From: Heligmosomoides polygyrus polygyrus
Taxonomy: Eukaryota; Nematoda; Chromadorea; Rhabditida; Heligmosomidae
NCBI GenBank assembly: GCA_947396885.1
Contig: OX377206.1
Location: 85,867,960-85,931,959, forward strand
DNA length: 64,000 nucleotides
Direction of reading: 5' to 3'
Position 1 is the first letter of the stretch, and every line of letters starts with the position of its first letter. This document shows positions 20,972 through 32,403 of the stretch, piece by piece. The translations under genes and the position numbers were made by a program. Under the pieces are notes generated by a model. That model had not been told where the DNA came from and ran no database searches. It worked only from the letters and a program-made list of their open reading frames with translations.

Positions 20972-22012
20972 TTGGTAGCTACTCTCTCTCGCGTAACTCC
21001 TTCTAGAAAAGTGGAGCTTTCAAAGGAGTACATCCGAGGTCTCTTATTGCATGACTTCAAATTTGGTGAGTCAGCAGCTTTCGGTCGTCGCATTAATGGT
21101 GCATTTAGGGAGGGCACAGTGACCGATCGCACTGCACGAGAATGGTTCGCACGCTTTAGCAGAGGTGAGTTTAACCTTCAAGACTGGTTCAGGGTAGGAC
21201 GTGAGTCCGATGTAGACAACGACCGATTGCGACGGCTGGTTGAATCGTACTCACGGCGGACTACTCGTGAACCTGCGCAGGACATGGGTGTGTACTGTGT
21301 CATCATCGCCAGGCACCTACGACAGGGTAAGGTGCAGAAGTTGGCACAGTGGGTTCCCCATGACCTCACCGAACGAGACCGCCAGCAACGTGCTGAGGTG
21401 GCCACTTAATTGCTCTCGTACAAGCGCACAGATAGTTGGCTGAAGTCTATCATCACAGGAGACGAGAAGTGGTGCCTGTGCGTCAACGTCAAGAAGAGCG
21501 TACACAATGTTGACGAGGGTGAGCAGCCTGAGCCACAGCCAAAGGAGGGTCCTCACCCGTCGAACGTCATGCTTTCTATTTGGGGGATTACAAACGTGTC
21601 ATCTACTACGAGCTGCTGACACGTAACGAAACTCTATCAGCGGACTTGTACTGTCAGCAGCTGAATGGACTGGCCGCCAAGATCGCAGAGAAGCGTTCGA
21701 GTCATGGCACATTCCGATTCTCGCACGACAATGCTCGCCACACATTGCAAGAATGACTCGCAGAAGCTTCTCGATCTCGGATGGGAGGTGCTCCCTCACC
21801 CTCAGTACAGCTCAGATGTTGCACCAACAGACTACCACCTTTTCCTGTCTCTCCCCAATGTTATGCAAGAAAAAACATTCGATGACGAGGGCGACATGGA
21901 ACGCTGGCTGGCTGGCATTTCCGAATCAAAGCCAGAAAAGTTCTGCGCTGACGAGATAGGGAGTCTGCCTGCAAGGTGGAGAAGAATGATGGAACATAAT
22001 GACTGTTACTAA
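20972..22012 (+). pseudogene. mariner transposase, frameshifted
   Basis: The N-terminal part (20972-21409) has RGLLLHDFKFGESAAFGRRI and REWFARFSRGEFNLQD, typical of the mariner helix-turn-helix region. A stop then follows at 21407. The catalytic part at 21410 onward has SIITGDEKWCLCVN with the first Asp. A frame near 21716-21745 has FSHDNARH with the second, and SSDVAPTDYHLF (near 21825) has the third. The protein reaches its normal C-terminal region (CADEIGSLPARWRR). At least two frameshifts and one stop break it, but all three catalytic residues can be found. It differs clearly from the mariners at 2785 and 38846. Confidence 0.85.
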
Positions 22013-22095
22013 GTTTTTTGACGTGTTTCGCTTTTTTGTAAAACTAAAAAAATGTGGTGTCTTGAAAATGGCGAGAACTTCTGCAACAACCTAAT

Positions 22096-22889
22096 ACAAA
22101 GATAGCAAAGGTGTGCATCGTCATTGTGCCGTATGTGGCAAACGCGTGTAGGAGCATCACATACGACGATATTTATGACTATCGAGACACATTTAGATTG
22201 CGCAACTTATTTCTGAAGTCCTTATTGTTAGAATTCCTACATGAAATCAAATCCTGTGAAAGTTGATTAAGCCATCTAGCGGTTCGCATAATTAGTGAAT
22301 TAAAGGCAATGTTTCCGATGGGACGGTATCGCAGATTTTTCCCGGTCGAAGAAGGACGAGGTCTTTTTTTGATCAAAATCAGCGGTGCAGGTATAATGAA
22401 GATAAACACCCCTTCTGGTCCAAAATGACGTTGCGCACACGAAGAGTGTCCGTCGTGCTATGTTTAACATGTGAAGACCTGCATCTGCACATTCCTCATT
22501 AAACATACGTAAAAGTGCAGACGAGTTTTCACGCGGTATTCATCATGCATTCTGAGTTGGATCATGCATTTTTCGATTTTTCAAGGAGTTGCAGCGACCT
22601 TGATGGACTTTCTAATACGAGAAGAAAGGCTCACCTGACATGCCCCAGTCTACGGCGTTGGCGCGTATCGAGTGAGTCAAGCAGCGGGGACTCCCAATCA
22701 TAACTGCCTAATCTGTAGGGAAATGGTCAGTACTGGTCTTTGGTCCACAGTTTTCACCTGCTGTCAGAACCATCCATTCGCTATCATATTCGCGCAATTA
22801 CCACTCCGACTGGTCACATCTGGATGAAAACCGAGGCGCTATGATAGTTGGAGGGGTCGCCATAGGAAGGCGAGGCGTGCATTCGTGGC
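22096..22889. other. No recognised gene
   Basis: A stretch near 22340-22500 has weak resemblance to 35690-35830 (GGTC[C/A]AAAATGACGT), suggesting an old dispersed repeat. Nothing else was seen. Confidence 0.35.
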
Positions 22890-22935
22890 GATAAGACTGC
22901 ATTGAAACACAGCGGAGCGTCAATGCAGTCTTATC
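22890..22935. repeat. Perfect 16-bp hairpin
   Basis: GATAAGACTGCATTGA at 22890-22905 is exactly repeated in inverted form at 22920-22935 with a 14-nt loop. Confidence 0.75.
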
Positions 22936-23017
22936 TTCTCTTTTCTATTACAGATCCGCGTTTTATTTGCTTCCGTATAGAACAAGGGAGGGAACTCCAG
23001 GTTGTATGCAACCTTAA

Positions 23018-23352
23018 GGCCGGGGGCATACTTCCATCGCCGCGATCCCATCGCGGCGCTCAATTCATGGCCATTTCGCCGCACGCCTTCAAATAGACAA
23101 AGGAAACTTCTCCGCGGCCGCCGTAACAGTGGCGGTCGGCAGGCGCGATGGCTTCCCGCGCTCATCGCGGCCATGGCATACTTCTTCGCGCCGCGCGCGC
23201 TGTTTAGCCTAGGTCCTGGGCAGATCGCTGTCGCGCTCCCTTGCAGAGCGATGAGCGATGCGACGAGCACTGAGATGTTCAAATTCTTTCGCGTCGCTCT
23301 GCAGAACTCATCGCCGCGATTCCATTGCGGCGACTGGGAGTATGCACGAGGC
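23018..23352. mobile_element. Harbinger-like foldback, GCATACT type
   Basis: Inverted ends GGCCGGGGGCATACTTCC and GCCTCGTGCATACTCCC, with TTAA-like flanks. Subterminal CGCCGCGAT...CATCGCGGCG palindromes. 335 bp, no coding capacity. Related in plan to the GGCCCCGTTTATACTT elements. Confidence 0.6.
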
Positions 23353-24079
23353 TTAACACGGGTGCATTAGTCGGCCCACATCCTGGATCCCGGATTTCCT
23401 CCCCTGCCCCATGCTGTGCTCTCCTCCTTTTTTCGTGTTAGAGACACTTTTTATAATGTGACCCTCCAAACTACTATAGTGTAAAAATCGATAAGAGGCA
23501 GACCGAAAAAACCAATAATAACGATCGATGTTGGTCACCCGTTCCAAATTTGCCACCTGCCGTGAAGCACGCCCATGTGCCACGTGCGTGATGTAGCACC
23601 TCCACGTGATTCCCACCTAGATCAGTGGAATCGGGAATCGGTGGAACCATGCCATTTAGCGTCAGCGTTTGGCGTTTGCGTTAGTATACCTTTGACAGGT
23701 TTGTCATGTATGTGCTGGTTTCCTTTACAGATTGGAACCATTCTACAAGGTCACACTGGCCTGCGATACACATAGGCGTACCAACATCAACATCTTTGTA
23801 TATAAAAAACTTCGCCCGTCCTTCTATCTGTTCACCTATTCGTCATATCTTTTACGAACCTATAAAGGCTGCACTGAACGACGCATTATAGAAGAGTCAG
23901 ACGCGGCCGTCCCCTTCTTTTCCTATTACACAAGAAAGAGTAGCATCGAACAAACGTCATTCTATTCTAGAGAATTCATAACGAAATACCTTTTTCGGGG
24001 TACTGAGGATCTGGCTCCGCGGCTCCGGACTGGGAGGACAAAGGTTCCGTCTGAAACCAATTATTCTGATAGTGCATCC

Positions 24080-24519
24080 GGCACTAATTGAAAGTTCCGA
24101 CTCCACCGACAAGACTTCGGTCAATTTTTTTTTTCGCTGAAACTTCGTCTGGGGGGGGGGATTATTTGGGGTGCTGATCACGAATCTGACATCCGTTTTT
24201 CACGATTCTGTCTCCACCTGCGAATGTAATCCTGTGCCTTCCTGTATCTATATTATCCAGCGGAATCGTGAAAAACGGATGTCAGATTCGTGATCAGCAC
24301 CCAAATAACCCCCTAGACGAAGTTTCAGCGAAATCGGTGACCCTGCCTGGACTACCCTTGTTAACGGTATGGGTGGCCTCTGACCGAATCGTGGAAAGCT
24401 GATATCAGATTCGTGATCATCACTCCAAATAACCCCCCCCCCCTAGACGAAGTTTCAGCGAGATTTTTCTTCCGACCGAAGTCTTGTCGGTGGGGTCGGA
24501 ACTTTAACTATGTAGTGCC
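24080..24519. mobile_element. GATCACG-core foldback element (copy 1)
   Basis: 440 bp. Inverted ends GGCACTAATTGAAAGTTCCG and GGCACTACATAGTTAAAGTT; flanking 8-mers GTGCATCC and GCGCATCC differ at one base. The interior has the motif GATCACGAATCTGACATCCG and its inverse near 24176, 24275 and 24405. Related to the copies at 35893 and 45862. Confidence 0.7.
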
Positions 24520-24759
24520 GCGCATCCTGTTGCTTGAAACCAATTGTTATGCATATGACTCACCGAAACTCATCCGGATCCCACTTTGGAATGACATCTC
24601 GTGCAGGGTTATACGGAATCCAAAAGATGGACTGCTCTCTGTAAAACGATTCTGACGAATGCACCGGATGCACCCCCGAATGGTTACCGTATACCGGTTA
24701 GCGATGAAGCGCGGAAATTGTGATAGAAAGGTGTCTGCACCCTCCTAGCTTAGAGATCG

Positions 24760-25010
24760 CGCGTCGGCGTCCACGTTGACATTCGGTCGAGCTCTTGTGC
24801 GTCCGCGATGGCCCTTTCGGCAGGCGGATCATGGTGCAGTGGATAGTTGGGTCGCTTCGTGCGAGGAGGTCGGTTCCCCAGCGTTATGACATACTTGCAT
24901 TTCAGCTGTCTGTTTGGGGTTTGAGGAGCTTCGACGTGCACGCAACTCTGAAGCATTTTTTGCGCATTTTTCCAGCCGAATGCGTTTCGCCGCTCGAGGA
25001 GCGCAGAACC
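24760..25010 (+). repeat. tRNA-like SINE, family B
   Basis: The A-box-like ATGGTGCAGTGGATAG (24832-24847) and a degraded B box (GGTCGGTTCCCC) lie within a sequence also found at 48828-49045 (CTTCGTGCGAGGA, TTTTCCAGC). Distinct from family A. Confidence 0.55.
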
Positions 25011-25161
25011 CAGCTGCGGTCTCCCCTGAGCGACGAAAGTAGTTTCCACATAAGCAGCTTGAACGGCACCTATGCTGTAGTCCCTTCCCTAGCCTGGTTC
25101 TGAGCTCGAAGAGCGCAGAATCCAGATCCGCATTCCCTGGGAGAGAGGTTCGCGTGTGTAA

Positions 25162-25295
25162 GGCCCCGTTTATACTTAGTCGCGGCGCGACGCGACGCCG
25201 CGTATAGTGGCCATATTGATTGTGCGACGCGATCGATCAATTTGGCCTCATTGCGTGGCCATCGTGTCGCGTCGCGATGAAGTATAAACGGGGCC
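25162..25295. mobile_element. Harbinger-like MITE with TAA duplication
   Basis: 134 bp, inverted ends GGCCCCGTTTATACTT (perfect), TAA at 25159-25161 and 25296-25298. The 3-bp TWA duplication and GGCC-type ends fit PIF/Harbinger. This is the cleanest copy of the family. Confidence 0.85.
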
Positions 25296-25364
25296 TAATG
25301 TAGGAACGAAGGATTTGGCGCTCCAGCGTCAACGCGCGCCTATGTGATACGGTAACCATTCGGA

Positions 25365-25790
25365 GGTGTGTTCATCAGGATCGTGCTAGTACCTTTCTTT
25401 CCCTCTTGGACGCCTAGTCCTGGATTGCGTCGGCTCCTGCTCCTGCTCCTGCTCTGCCGCTTCTGCCGTTTCGGAGCTGGTTCTACGGGTACGGAGGGTC
25501 AGGCTACTTGCAAAGCGGTCACTCAACTGCGGCGTCGTTTTCGCCAGATGAGTAGTAGAAGGCTCTGCAGGAGGAAATGGTTATCAACGAAACCGGTGCC
25601 AGCTGAAGAATATGCAGAACCCACTTTTCTGCAGCGCGCGTGGGATGTCCCAAGTCGACGACAGCGGTTCGCCGTTCCGCCACGCCGAGATGATGCGTTC
25701 CCTTACTGGAGCAGGAAGCAGAGTGTCGGACACGTTTACCATGCTGTTCATCTTCCCGTTCCGATCCATTAACACTGAATGAGCTAAAAT
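25365..25790 (-). pseudogene. Broken, intron-lacking copy of the gene at 44.2-45.3 kb
   Basis: The minus-strand reading from 25775 (GKMNSMVNVSDTLLPAPVRERI... then PLSSTWDIPRALQKSGFCIFF) is alignable by eye to the possible gene at 45345-45100 (GELNSMANVSYAQLPT and RVRQKIARSMRSLSSTGDTI). The 92-bp GT-AG interval separating these two parts there is absent here. A TGA soon after HRFR ends the frame, while DNA similarity continues further. The flanking DNA at 25780-25920 also resembles 45355-45440. Function of the parent is unknown. Confidence 0.45.
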
Positions 25791-25925
25791 TTTGCAGACA
25801 ATGGTAGCAGTGATCTACCGTCTAAACAAAGCAATTAGAATGACGCCTAGACCACCACTTCAAAACGAGTAAACATCAGTATAACTGCAGTAGAAGACAA
25901 CACATCTTCATCGCTGTCACCCTTA

Positions 25926-28063
25926 GGCGCCGTTTACACTTCCGTCGTCGAGCGGGGCGATTGCGTGCATAGTGACCAGATTGATCGATTGCGTTGCTCG
26001 ATCAATTTGGCCACTACGTATGGCATCGTTTCCCTCAGCGTCGGAGTATAAAAGAGACCTTATAGTTAGCCTTGAGATACAAACACAATTCAAACTGCAC
26101 TGATGGCAACAAAATGGCAAAGTGACTACACTGCAGGCGGTCTCGAAGGCTCCTTACAATTAGACCAAAGGCCGGGTGTCTTAGCCGTTTTGATCTAAGA
26201 AACAGAACGATGAACGAGTAACTCAACAAATTTTCCCCGAAGTCCCATATAGCCTATAGATATGAAAGAAATCCCAGAAAACAAGCAGCCTTTGAGACAC
26301 GCCGTCGAAACTGCAACGTACTGACGAAATGAGGAATTTCGAAAAGCTTTCGTTGCAAGACCACATGCCTTACTGTGGAATCATATTTGGCGGGAATCGC
26401 AAAGGATGTAAAAAGTGCGGACGTCGCCACTTTTCCGCCGAATGCTTATCCTTCAACATTCTGATGCTTTTAAATCCGTTTATACTTCTGTCACCGAGCG
26501 ACGCTACGTAATGAATGGTGGCGGCCTGACTGAACTACGTACGACATCGCTTCGCCCGGCATCGTAGTATAAACGAGACCTTATAGTTAGCCTTGAGATA
26601 CAAACACAATTCCAACGGCACTGATGGGATCAAAATGAAAAAGTGACTACACTTCAAGCGGGCTGGAAGACCTCTTATAATTAGACCACAAGCCTAATAT
26701 CTTAGCCGTTTTGGTGTGAGGAGCAGAACGAAGGACGAGTTACTCAATAAGTTTCCCCGAAGTCCTATACCCTACAGATATGAACGAAAAACGCAGCGAA
26801 CAAGCAGCCTTCGTGACTCGCCTTCAAAAGTGCAACGTAGTGACGAAATGAGGAATTTCGAAAAGCTTTCGTTGCGGGACCACGTGCGTTGCTGTGAATC
26901 ATACTTGGCGGGAATCGCGAATGCCGCAAATAGTGTGGACGCCGCTGCTTTTCGGCCGAATACCTATTCTTCAATATTTCGATGTGTTTTTAGGCCCGTT
27001 TATACTTTTGTGTCACTTAGCGTCGGAGTATAAACAGGGTCCCTGGTACAGTTTTTTCTGTTTCGATGGAAGAAAGCTTCGAAGTGGGTGTGGTAGAGTT
27101 GTGGATATACATGAACACGCGTGAAGCAGAAGACAGTCGACCGCTCTTACAGTGAGCGTTCAGATTCAAGCAGAACAACAAGAGCACTGTTGGGAGCGAA
27201 ATGGTATAGTTACCACACTTCACGTGGCTTGGAACAATTCTCAGGACAGAGCTCTGGTATCCCACTAGTTTTGAGCTGAGACATAGAACAACGAACAAAT
27301 GACTAATAACATCTGAAGGTCTCTTCCACCCTGGGGATATAAAGACAAAACCCGGCAAACAACCGGCGTTTGCGACTCGACACTGGAAGTGCAATATGCT
27401 GACGAAATGCAGAATTTCGAATAGCTTTCTGTGCAGGACCGCGTGCCTTGTTGTGAAATCATACTTGGCGGGAACCGTATAGGATGCAAACAGTACGGAC
27501 GCCGCTGCTTCTGTGACGAATGCTATCACTTCAATATTAAGATGTGTATTTGACATAATTTCCTGTTTCGATGGAAAAGTGTGGGAGTAGTATGGTTGCG
27601 AGCATATACAAACATGAGTGAAGCAGAAGGCAGCACATCACGACCGCTTCCATAGTTGGCTTTAAGACTCAAACAGAATCACAACTGCACTGCTAGGAAC
27701 GAAATGATGAAGTGGCTGCATTCCAAGAGGATTGAAATACTTCTCGGAAGAGATCCTGGTATTCTGCCCGATTTGAGCTGAGGCATAGAGCAACGAACAA
27801 ATGACCCTAACAACCTTATCGGAAGGTCTCGTCCACTCTGGACATAGAGACAAAACCCGGCAAACGACCAGCGACCGCCGCGACTTGACTCGCTTTTAAA
27901 TAGGTGTTCGGAATTTCGAGAAGTTTCCATTGCGGGACTGTACGGTGCTTCGCTGCGGGACCGTAATAGGCGGGAATCACAAAGAATGTGAATAGAGCGA
28001 GCGGCGTCGCTTCATCGCCGATATGGGGACCGAATGAGTTCAGAGGGCTTTTGTGCTTCAATA
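25926..28063. repeat. Array of four ~420-bp repeats with MITE spacers
   Basis: Units begin near 26060, 26581, 27149 and 27652. They share landmarks such as AGTGACTACA, GTTTCCCCGAAGTC-like, GACGAAATGAGGAATTTCGA and TACTTGGCGGGAATCGC. MITEs at 25926-26059 (TTA duplications), 26473-26580 (TTA duplications) and about 26993-27042 lie between them. Related single copies are at 45355-45716 and 47090-47330. Long open frames here (for example minus 27556-27017) show no domains. Confidence 0.7.
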
Positions 28064-30034
28064 TTCTTCTTCAGCGTTTGTCCCGCTTCGTCGCGGAGTC
28101 CGTTCTTCTGATGTCTTGACGCTACCTTCCCCGATCCTGCGCTTGATCACGGTGGACGCTAGTTACTTTCATGTCTATGTGTAAGGTATCCGACTAACGC
28201 TGCTTCGGGCGTCCTCTAGGCCGCTTTCCTGACACTTCCAACTCAAGGCTGATCTTGCGGACGCTGTCTTCCTTTCCACGCAGGACGTGGTCGCACCACT
28301 GTAAGCGAGCTTCGTGCATCTTGTCCGCTATCGCCGCGACACCGAACTTCTGCCGAATAGCATCATTTCTGATGCGGTCCATGCGGGTGACTCCAGTCGT
28401 CCAGCGCAGCATCTTCGTCTCCATGACGCTGAGGCGCGTTTCAACTTCCTTAGTCGCAGGCCAACACTCAGCGCTACCGGCTACATGACTGTTCTGTAGA
28501 TCTTCGACTTCAGGTGCTTTGGTATCTTCCTATCGCAGAGCACGCCAGTCAGCGAACGCCACTTAGACCAAGCTGCACTCACGCGTCAGTTCACTTCAAC
28601 CATCAAAACGCCGTCAGGCCGTCAGCTATTGCTGATCCCAGGTATTTAAACATCGAAGTGCGCGCAAGCTCATTGCCGTTAATCGCAATGGAGACGGACT
28701 CGTTTACGTCAGTCGTTAGGTACTCGGTCTTCTTGACGTTCAATTTGAGTCCGAACACCGCACCAAGCTTGCACCTACCGCTCGAGATCATCTTTATCTT
28801 CGCAGGCGAGCATCACGTCATCAGCATAAAGCAACGTCCAGGGGACGGGCTTCTGAAGAACTCGTGTGATGGTATCCATGACGACAACAAAGAGGAGTGA
28901 GGAAAGCGCAGAACCCTGGTGTACCCCGACAGAGATGGGAAACTTCATCGAGGTTCCAGCTGCAGTTTGAACTCGACTCTTTGGACAAGAGTACAGAATT
29001 CGCACCCACTCTATGAGCTCTTCAGGAACTCCGTGTTAACCATATAACCTCACGCGGTACGCGGTCGAAGATCTTCTCCAAGTCGAGAAAGGCTACATGC
29101 ACCGGCTTCTGTTTCTCGCGATGCTTCTCCACCAGGAGGCGGGCGGCGTGTTATACACATAAATCATCAATGGTCCCACAACCAGACACGAAACCGCACT
29201 GGTTGTCGGAGAGCCTGACGATTTCACGAATTCGTCGATCGAGGATTCGCTCGAAGATCTTCATGCTGTGCGAAAGCAAGCAAATCGGACAATAATTGGA
29301 GCAGTCTGCAGGACTGCCTTTCTTCTTTCAAATCGGAATCGCCGTACTGTTGTGCCAACACTACGGTACTTTCTTCTGCTTTACCACCTGGTTGAAGAAT
29401 TCAACCAACCACTCAGCAGGATACCAGAGTTTCGGCGATCCAAACATCGGCTGCATCTAGATCATCCGGTCCTGTCGCCCTGCAGGGCTTCATCTTCTTC
29501 AGATCCGCTTCTGTTTCCTCCACGCTGATCTTGTGAACGGGGCCGTGAACAGAACCCACAGAAGGGATGGCCGGGTGAGGAAATTCCATAGTGGAAATTT
29601 CCTCAAAGTAATCACGCCATCGCTTCAGCGCCTTTTTGTGGTCTGTCAGAAGATGGCCACTCTCATCATTGATGCCAAAGAACTTTTCAATATCCTCGGT
29701 ATGGCGATGGCGGGTCTTAGCAAGTCGGTACAAAAACCGCTCACCATCGCGTGACTCGAGCTTTCGGTAGACATCACCATAATGAGTGGCTTTCGCAACA
29801 GCCATGGCATTCTTTGCAGCCTTCTTCGCCTTCTGATACTCCTGCCAGTTGTCGGCTGTTTTGTCGCCGAGAAACACATGATACAGTGACTTCTTCTCTC
29901 GAACCTTCACCTTCACATCGTCCATCCACAGCCATGTCAGCTTGTCGACCTTTGCGTCGTCCAGGCTTCGTTGTGCCGACTTCCAATCTTGCAGCTTGGC
30001 GTATTGCGCCGGTTGCTTTCTTCCAAGTTTCACC
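28064..30034 (-). pseudogene. Second RTE retrotransposon, 5'-truncated and decayed
   Basis: On the minus strand the order is: linker region (30033-29413; KKSLYHVFLGDKTADNWQEY...), weak RT motif A (FLDLEKIFDRVP) near 29100, then VGVHQGSALSSLLFVVVMD and LLYADDVMLACED (29005-28775). KTEYLT and MFKYLGS follow (28791-28603), and finally a C-terminal segment (MLRWTTGVTRMDRIRN to KRPRGRPKQR, 28424-28194). The element ends in ...KRDKR-type codons and a short GAAGAA tail at about 28064. Many frameshifts and stops interrupt it; the endonuclease is absent. The YADD active site survives. It is a different RTE subfamily from the 5.4-8.2 kb copy, and the same as the tails at 1632 and 61016. Confidence 0.85.
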
Positions 30035-30165
30035 GACAGTTGTTTGCACAGTCGATGAACAAGTCAGTGTCTTATCGTTTCCAGACAAGTCTGGTACCAT
30101 TTCATCTACCGCGGAGGGATAGAAGAGTTGCATGGCGTGGACGGGCTTGAACAAGGGCTGCACAT
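30035..30165 (-). repeat. SINE family A fragment at the RTE 5' junction
   Basis: Shares CGATGAACAAGTCAG, TTTCCAGACAAGTCTGGTAC and GGAGGGAT segments with the family. It directly abuts the truncated 5' end of the RTE copy. Confidence 0.6.
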
Positions 30166-30625
30166 CTAGTTTGATGATTTAGCGATTTCAGCGAGCTAAC
30201 GGACCTTTTCCCTTAGAATATGGTTGAACGACTTTTAAACGACATTTTCGGTACATGTCGGGAAGACACTCCGCAAGGGTGCAGGACGTGCAGCGGGGCT
30301 GCGGGAACGCGCCGTTGTTCCTCATGTAATCACGGCACCCAATACTGCCCCGAACTCATCTGCACAAGCATGGCACATGGAAAATTATTGAACCGTCGTA
30401 CATCGTGTGTCGAGGTGTAGAAGACATGACATGGATGTCGTGACTACGTCGTAACACGCGCATTGGAACTCAGCAAAGGGCAGACGTTCCAGAATCAATC
30501 ACATCACCGACGTTATGCAACATGCGTCCGGAAGACGTGACACAGGCGTTGTACAACCTGCAGACGTTTGGCGGTCGCTAGGCCGCTGAACGTCTACACA
30601 TTGTACATTTTATTACTATTCATGG
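30166..30625. other. No recognised feature
   Basis: No motif or repeat family recognised. Confidence 0.35.
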
Positions 30626-30830
30626 GAGCGCGAAGCACAATCGGAGGAGGTGCTATGTACTAGATGGCGTCGACTTCCCGCCCTGACCAACAAAGCCTTC
30701 TATCCCTTTAGGTACCAGACTTCTCTTTGAGCAATCAAACACTAGTTGCATCGGCTGGTCATAGCAAGTCAACGTATGTGTCAAATATGCATCTGAGTGG
30801 AGACGAAGGCGGATACCTCGAAGGGTGAAA
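30626..30830 (+). repeat. SINE family A, diverged copy
   Basis: Starts GAGCGCGAAGCACAATCGGA, equivalent to the family's A-box head, and passes through CTTCCCGCCCTGACCAACAA (position of the B box) and CAAATATGCATCTG. Confidence 0.6.
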
Positions 30831-31389
30831 AGTTATCAATATCGTCCGCAAAAAAATAGCTTTAAGAAATTATTGCTATTGCTGATCAGTTCTCCAGAAG
30901 CTAGCTCAAAAGGATTCGGTGTGTTTTATTGCACTTTGATGAAACTGACCAGAAAATAAGCTCAGGAGTATGTCTGAATGGCGAAAATGAACATCGCTGC
31001 GAGAATCTCCGCTCTTTCAGTTTTCAGTTAGACGAAAAAATATGTTCCATTTTTGCTAAGTCCTTGAACCTAGCGAGTTAGGGTCTCTCGAAGTTTGCTA
31101 TGAAATCGCACAGCCTCACAATACAACATCTTCAAAACATTGAATATGAAGAATGGATGCAAAAATACGGCTTCATAGGCGCAGGGTCTGCTGTTAGATT
31201 CCTTGTCTAATAGTATTTTTGCACAGTGGTGTAGGATGTTGTGAAGCTGTATTTTTAGGAGTATTTTTGCGTTTTCCTGCATATCTGACGTTTGGAAGCC
31301 TTGTGCTACTATTCCATAGCAAAGTGTCGGAGCGTGTAACTCATTAGGTTAGTCTTTGTAGAAATGGTACATATTTTTCCACCATATGA

Positions 31390-31597
31390 AAAGAGGCCTT
31401 CCATTCCTCCGCGGTCGGTGAACTGGTTCTAGACTTGTCCAGGAAAGATAAAGCGCTGACTTGTTCATCGATGGGCCACCACAAGCCATTTAATGGCCAA
31501 GTACGCATTCAAATCATCTCCACGACATCCCGTAGAAGTGGAAAGCGTGGCGCATCCCAAAAGGAATTGAGTAACGCTGCTCTTTATCCTTTTCATG
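31390..31597 (+). repeat. SINE family A, head-less copy
   Basis: Begins at the mid-body CCTTCCATTCCTCCG and runs to the terminal CTGCTCTTTATCCTTTT. The tRNA-like head is missing. Confidence 0.7.
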
Positions 31598-31739
31598 AAA
31601 GGATGAGATTATTGCTGTGGTATCTATTTTCTACGTTCAGACATAAGCCTGACATTATTCCACCTCCACTACCGCTCGATTCAAAGACAAAAACCACATT
31701 CAGTTGGTCAATTTTATGCTCTCATAGCGATGTTTTGTT

Positions 31740-31985
31740 GCGATCAAAGCTTTAGCGCCAGAGGGGACTCGATCCCGCACCTCCTGCTGACGGGGCGGGA
31801 ATCTGCGCCATTACATCACCGTCGTTGTTCGGTCGAACACACCCGTATATCGGGATGAGCAGACATACAAGTGATTGCTCCTTGAGGTCGAATAAACAAT
31901 GGTGTAATGGCAAAGAGCATTCCCGCCCGGTCAGCAGGAGGTGCCGGCTGGACCCCCGCCTGGCGCTAGAGTTTTGTTCGCACTA
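31740..31985. repeat. Inverted pair of tRNA-like sequences
   Basis: The left arm (31740-31840, minus) and right arm (31878-31985, plus) are complementary. Each resembles a tRNA: A-box-like GGTGTAATGGC, a CCCGCC...CAGCAGGAGG segment and a B-box-like GGGATCGAGTCCC (intact on the left arm only). A single related copy lies at 35028-35108. No clean acceptor stem, so not a functional tRNA. Confidence 0.6.
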
Positions 31986-32402
31986 TAGTTGTACTCGAAC
32001 AAATATAATCGGATAATTATTCGAATAGTCGAATATTCGGTATTTCCAGATTTTCGATTATTCGTTCGAAATTGAAATCGATTGTTTTAAAAAGTTCAAT
32101 TATTCGTTCGAATTCGAAAATCGAAAGCGAGGCAGCCATATTCGAATATTACTCGAAAACCGAATATTTCAACCTTACTCGAAATGGTTTTATTCGACTA
32201 TCGAAGACATTTTCAATCTTCAAGCAAAGTAACTGATTCGAACAATTTGCTCTTACGAAAGATGAGTAACTTATTGAATTTTCCGTCTTTTGAAAAACAA
32301 TTCATGAGCGAATAAATTCCATCGTTCATTCGCTCGAAAATTTTCGACATTGAATTTATTCACTCATTCATTCTTTCGGTAAAGTTTCTCAAAAGCACAA
32401 CT
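31986..32402. repeat. TTCGAA/ATTCGAAT-rich tract
   Basis: Dozens of TCGAA and TTCGAATA motifs in both orientations over about 300 bp. It resembles hAT-style subterminal repeat regions, but no terminal inverted repeat or duplication was found. Confidence 0.45.
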
Positions 32403-32403
32403 A

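Larger units (their letters stand above)
20738..22094 (+). mobile_element. mariner element carrying a nested MITE
   Basis: Inverted ends TTAGGTTGTTGC(C)GAAGTT, TA flanks at 20736-20737 and 22095-22096. Without the 122-bp MITE and its TAA duplication, the length is about 1230 bp, which is typical for mariner. Plus-strand transposase, broken. Confidence 0.85.

Noticed and set aside
25368..25772. Plus-strand ORF with a Leu-rich start resembling a signal peptide
   Set aside because: Antisense of the broken gene copy; the Leu run is a GGAGCA-type simple repeat.
27017..27556. 179-residue minus-strand open frame
   Set aside because: Spans a repeat unit shared with other array copies whose frames are broken; probably chance.
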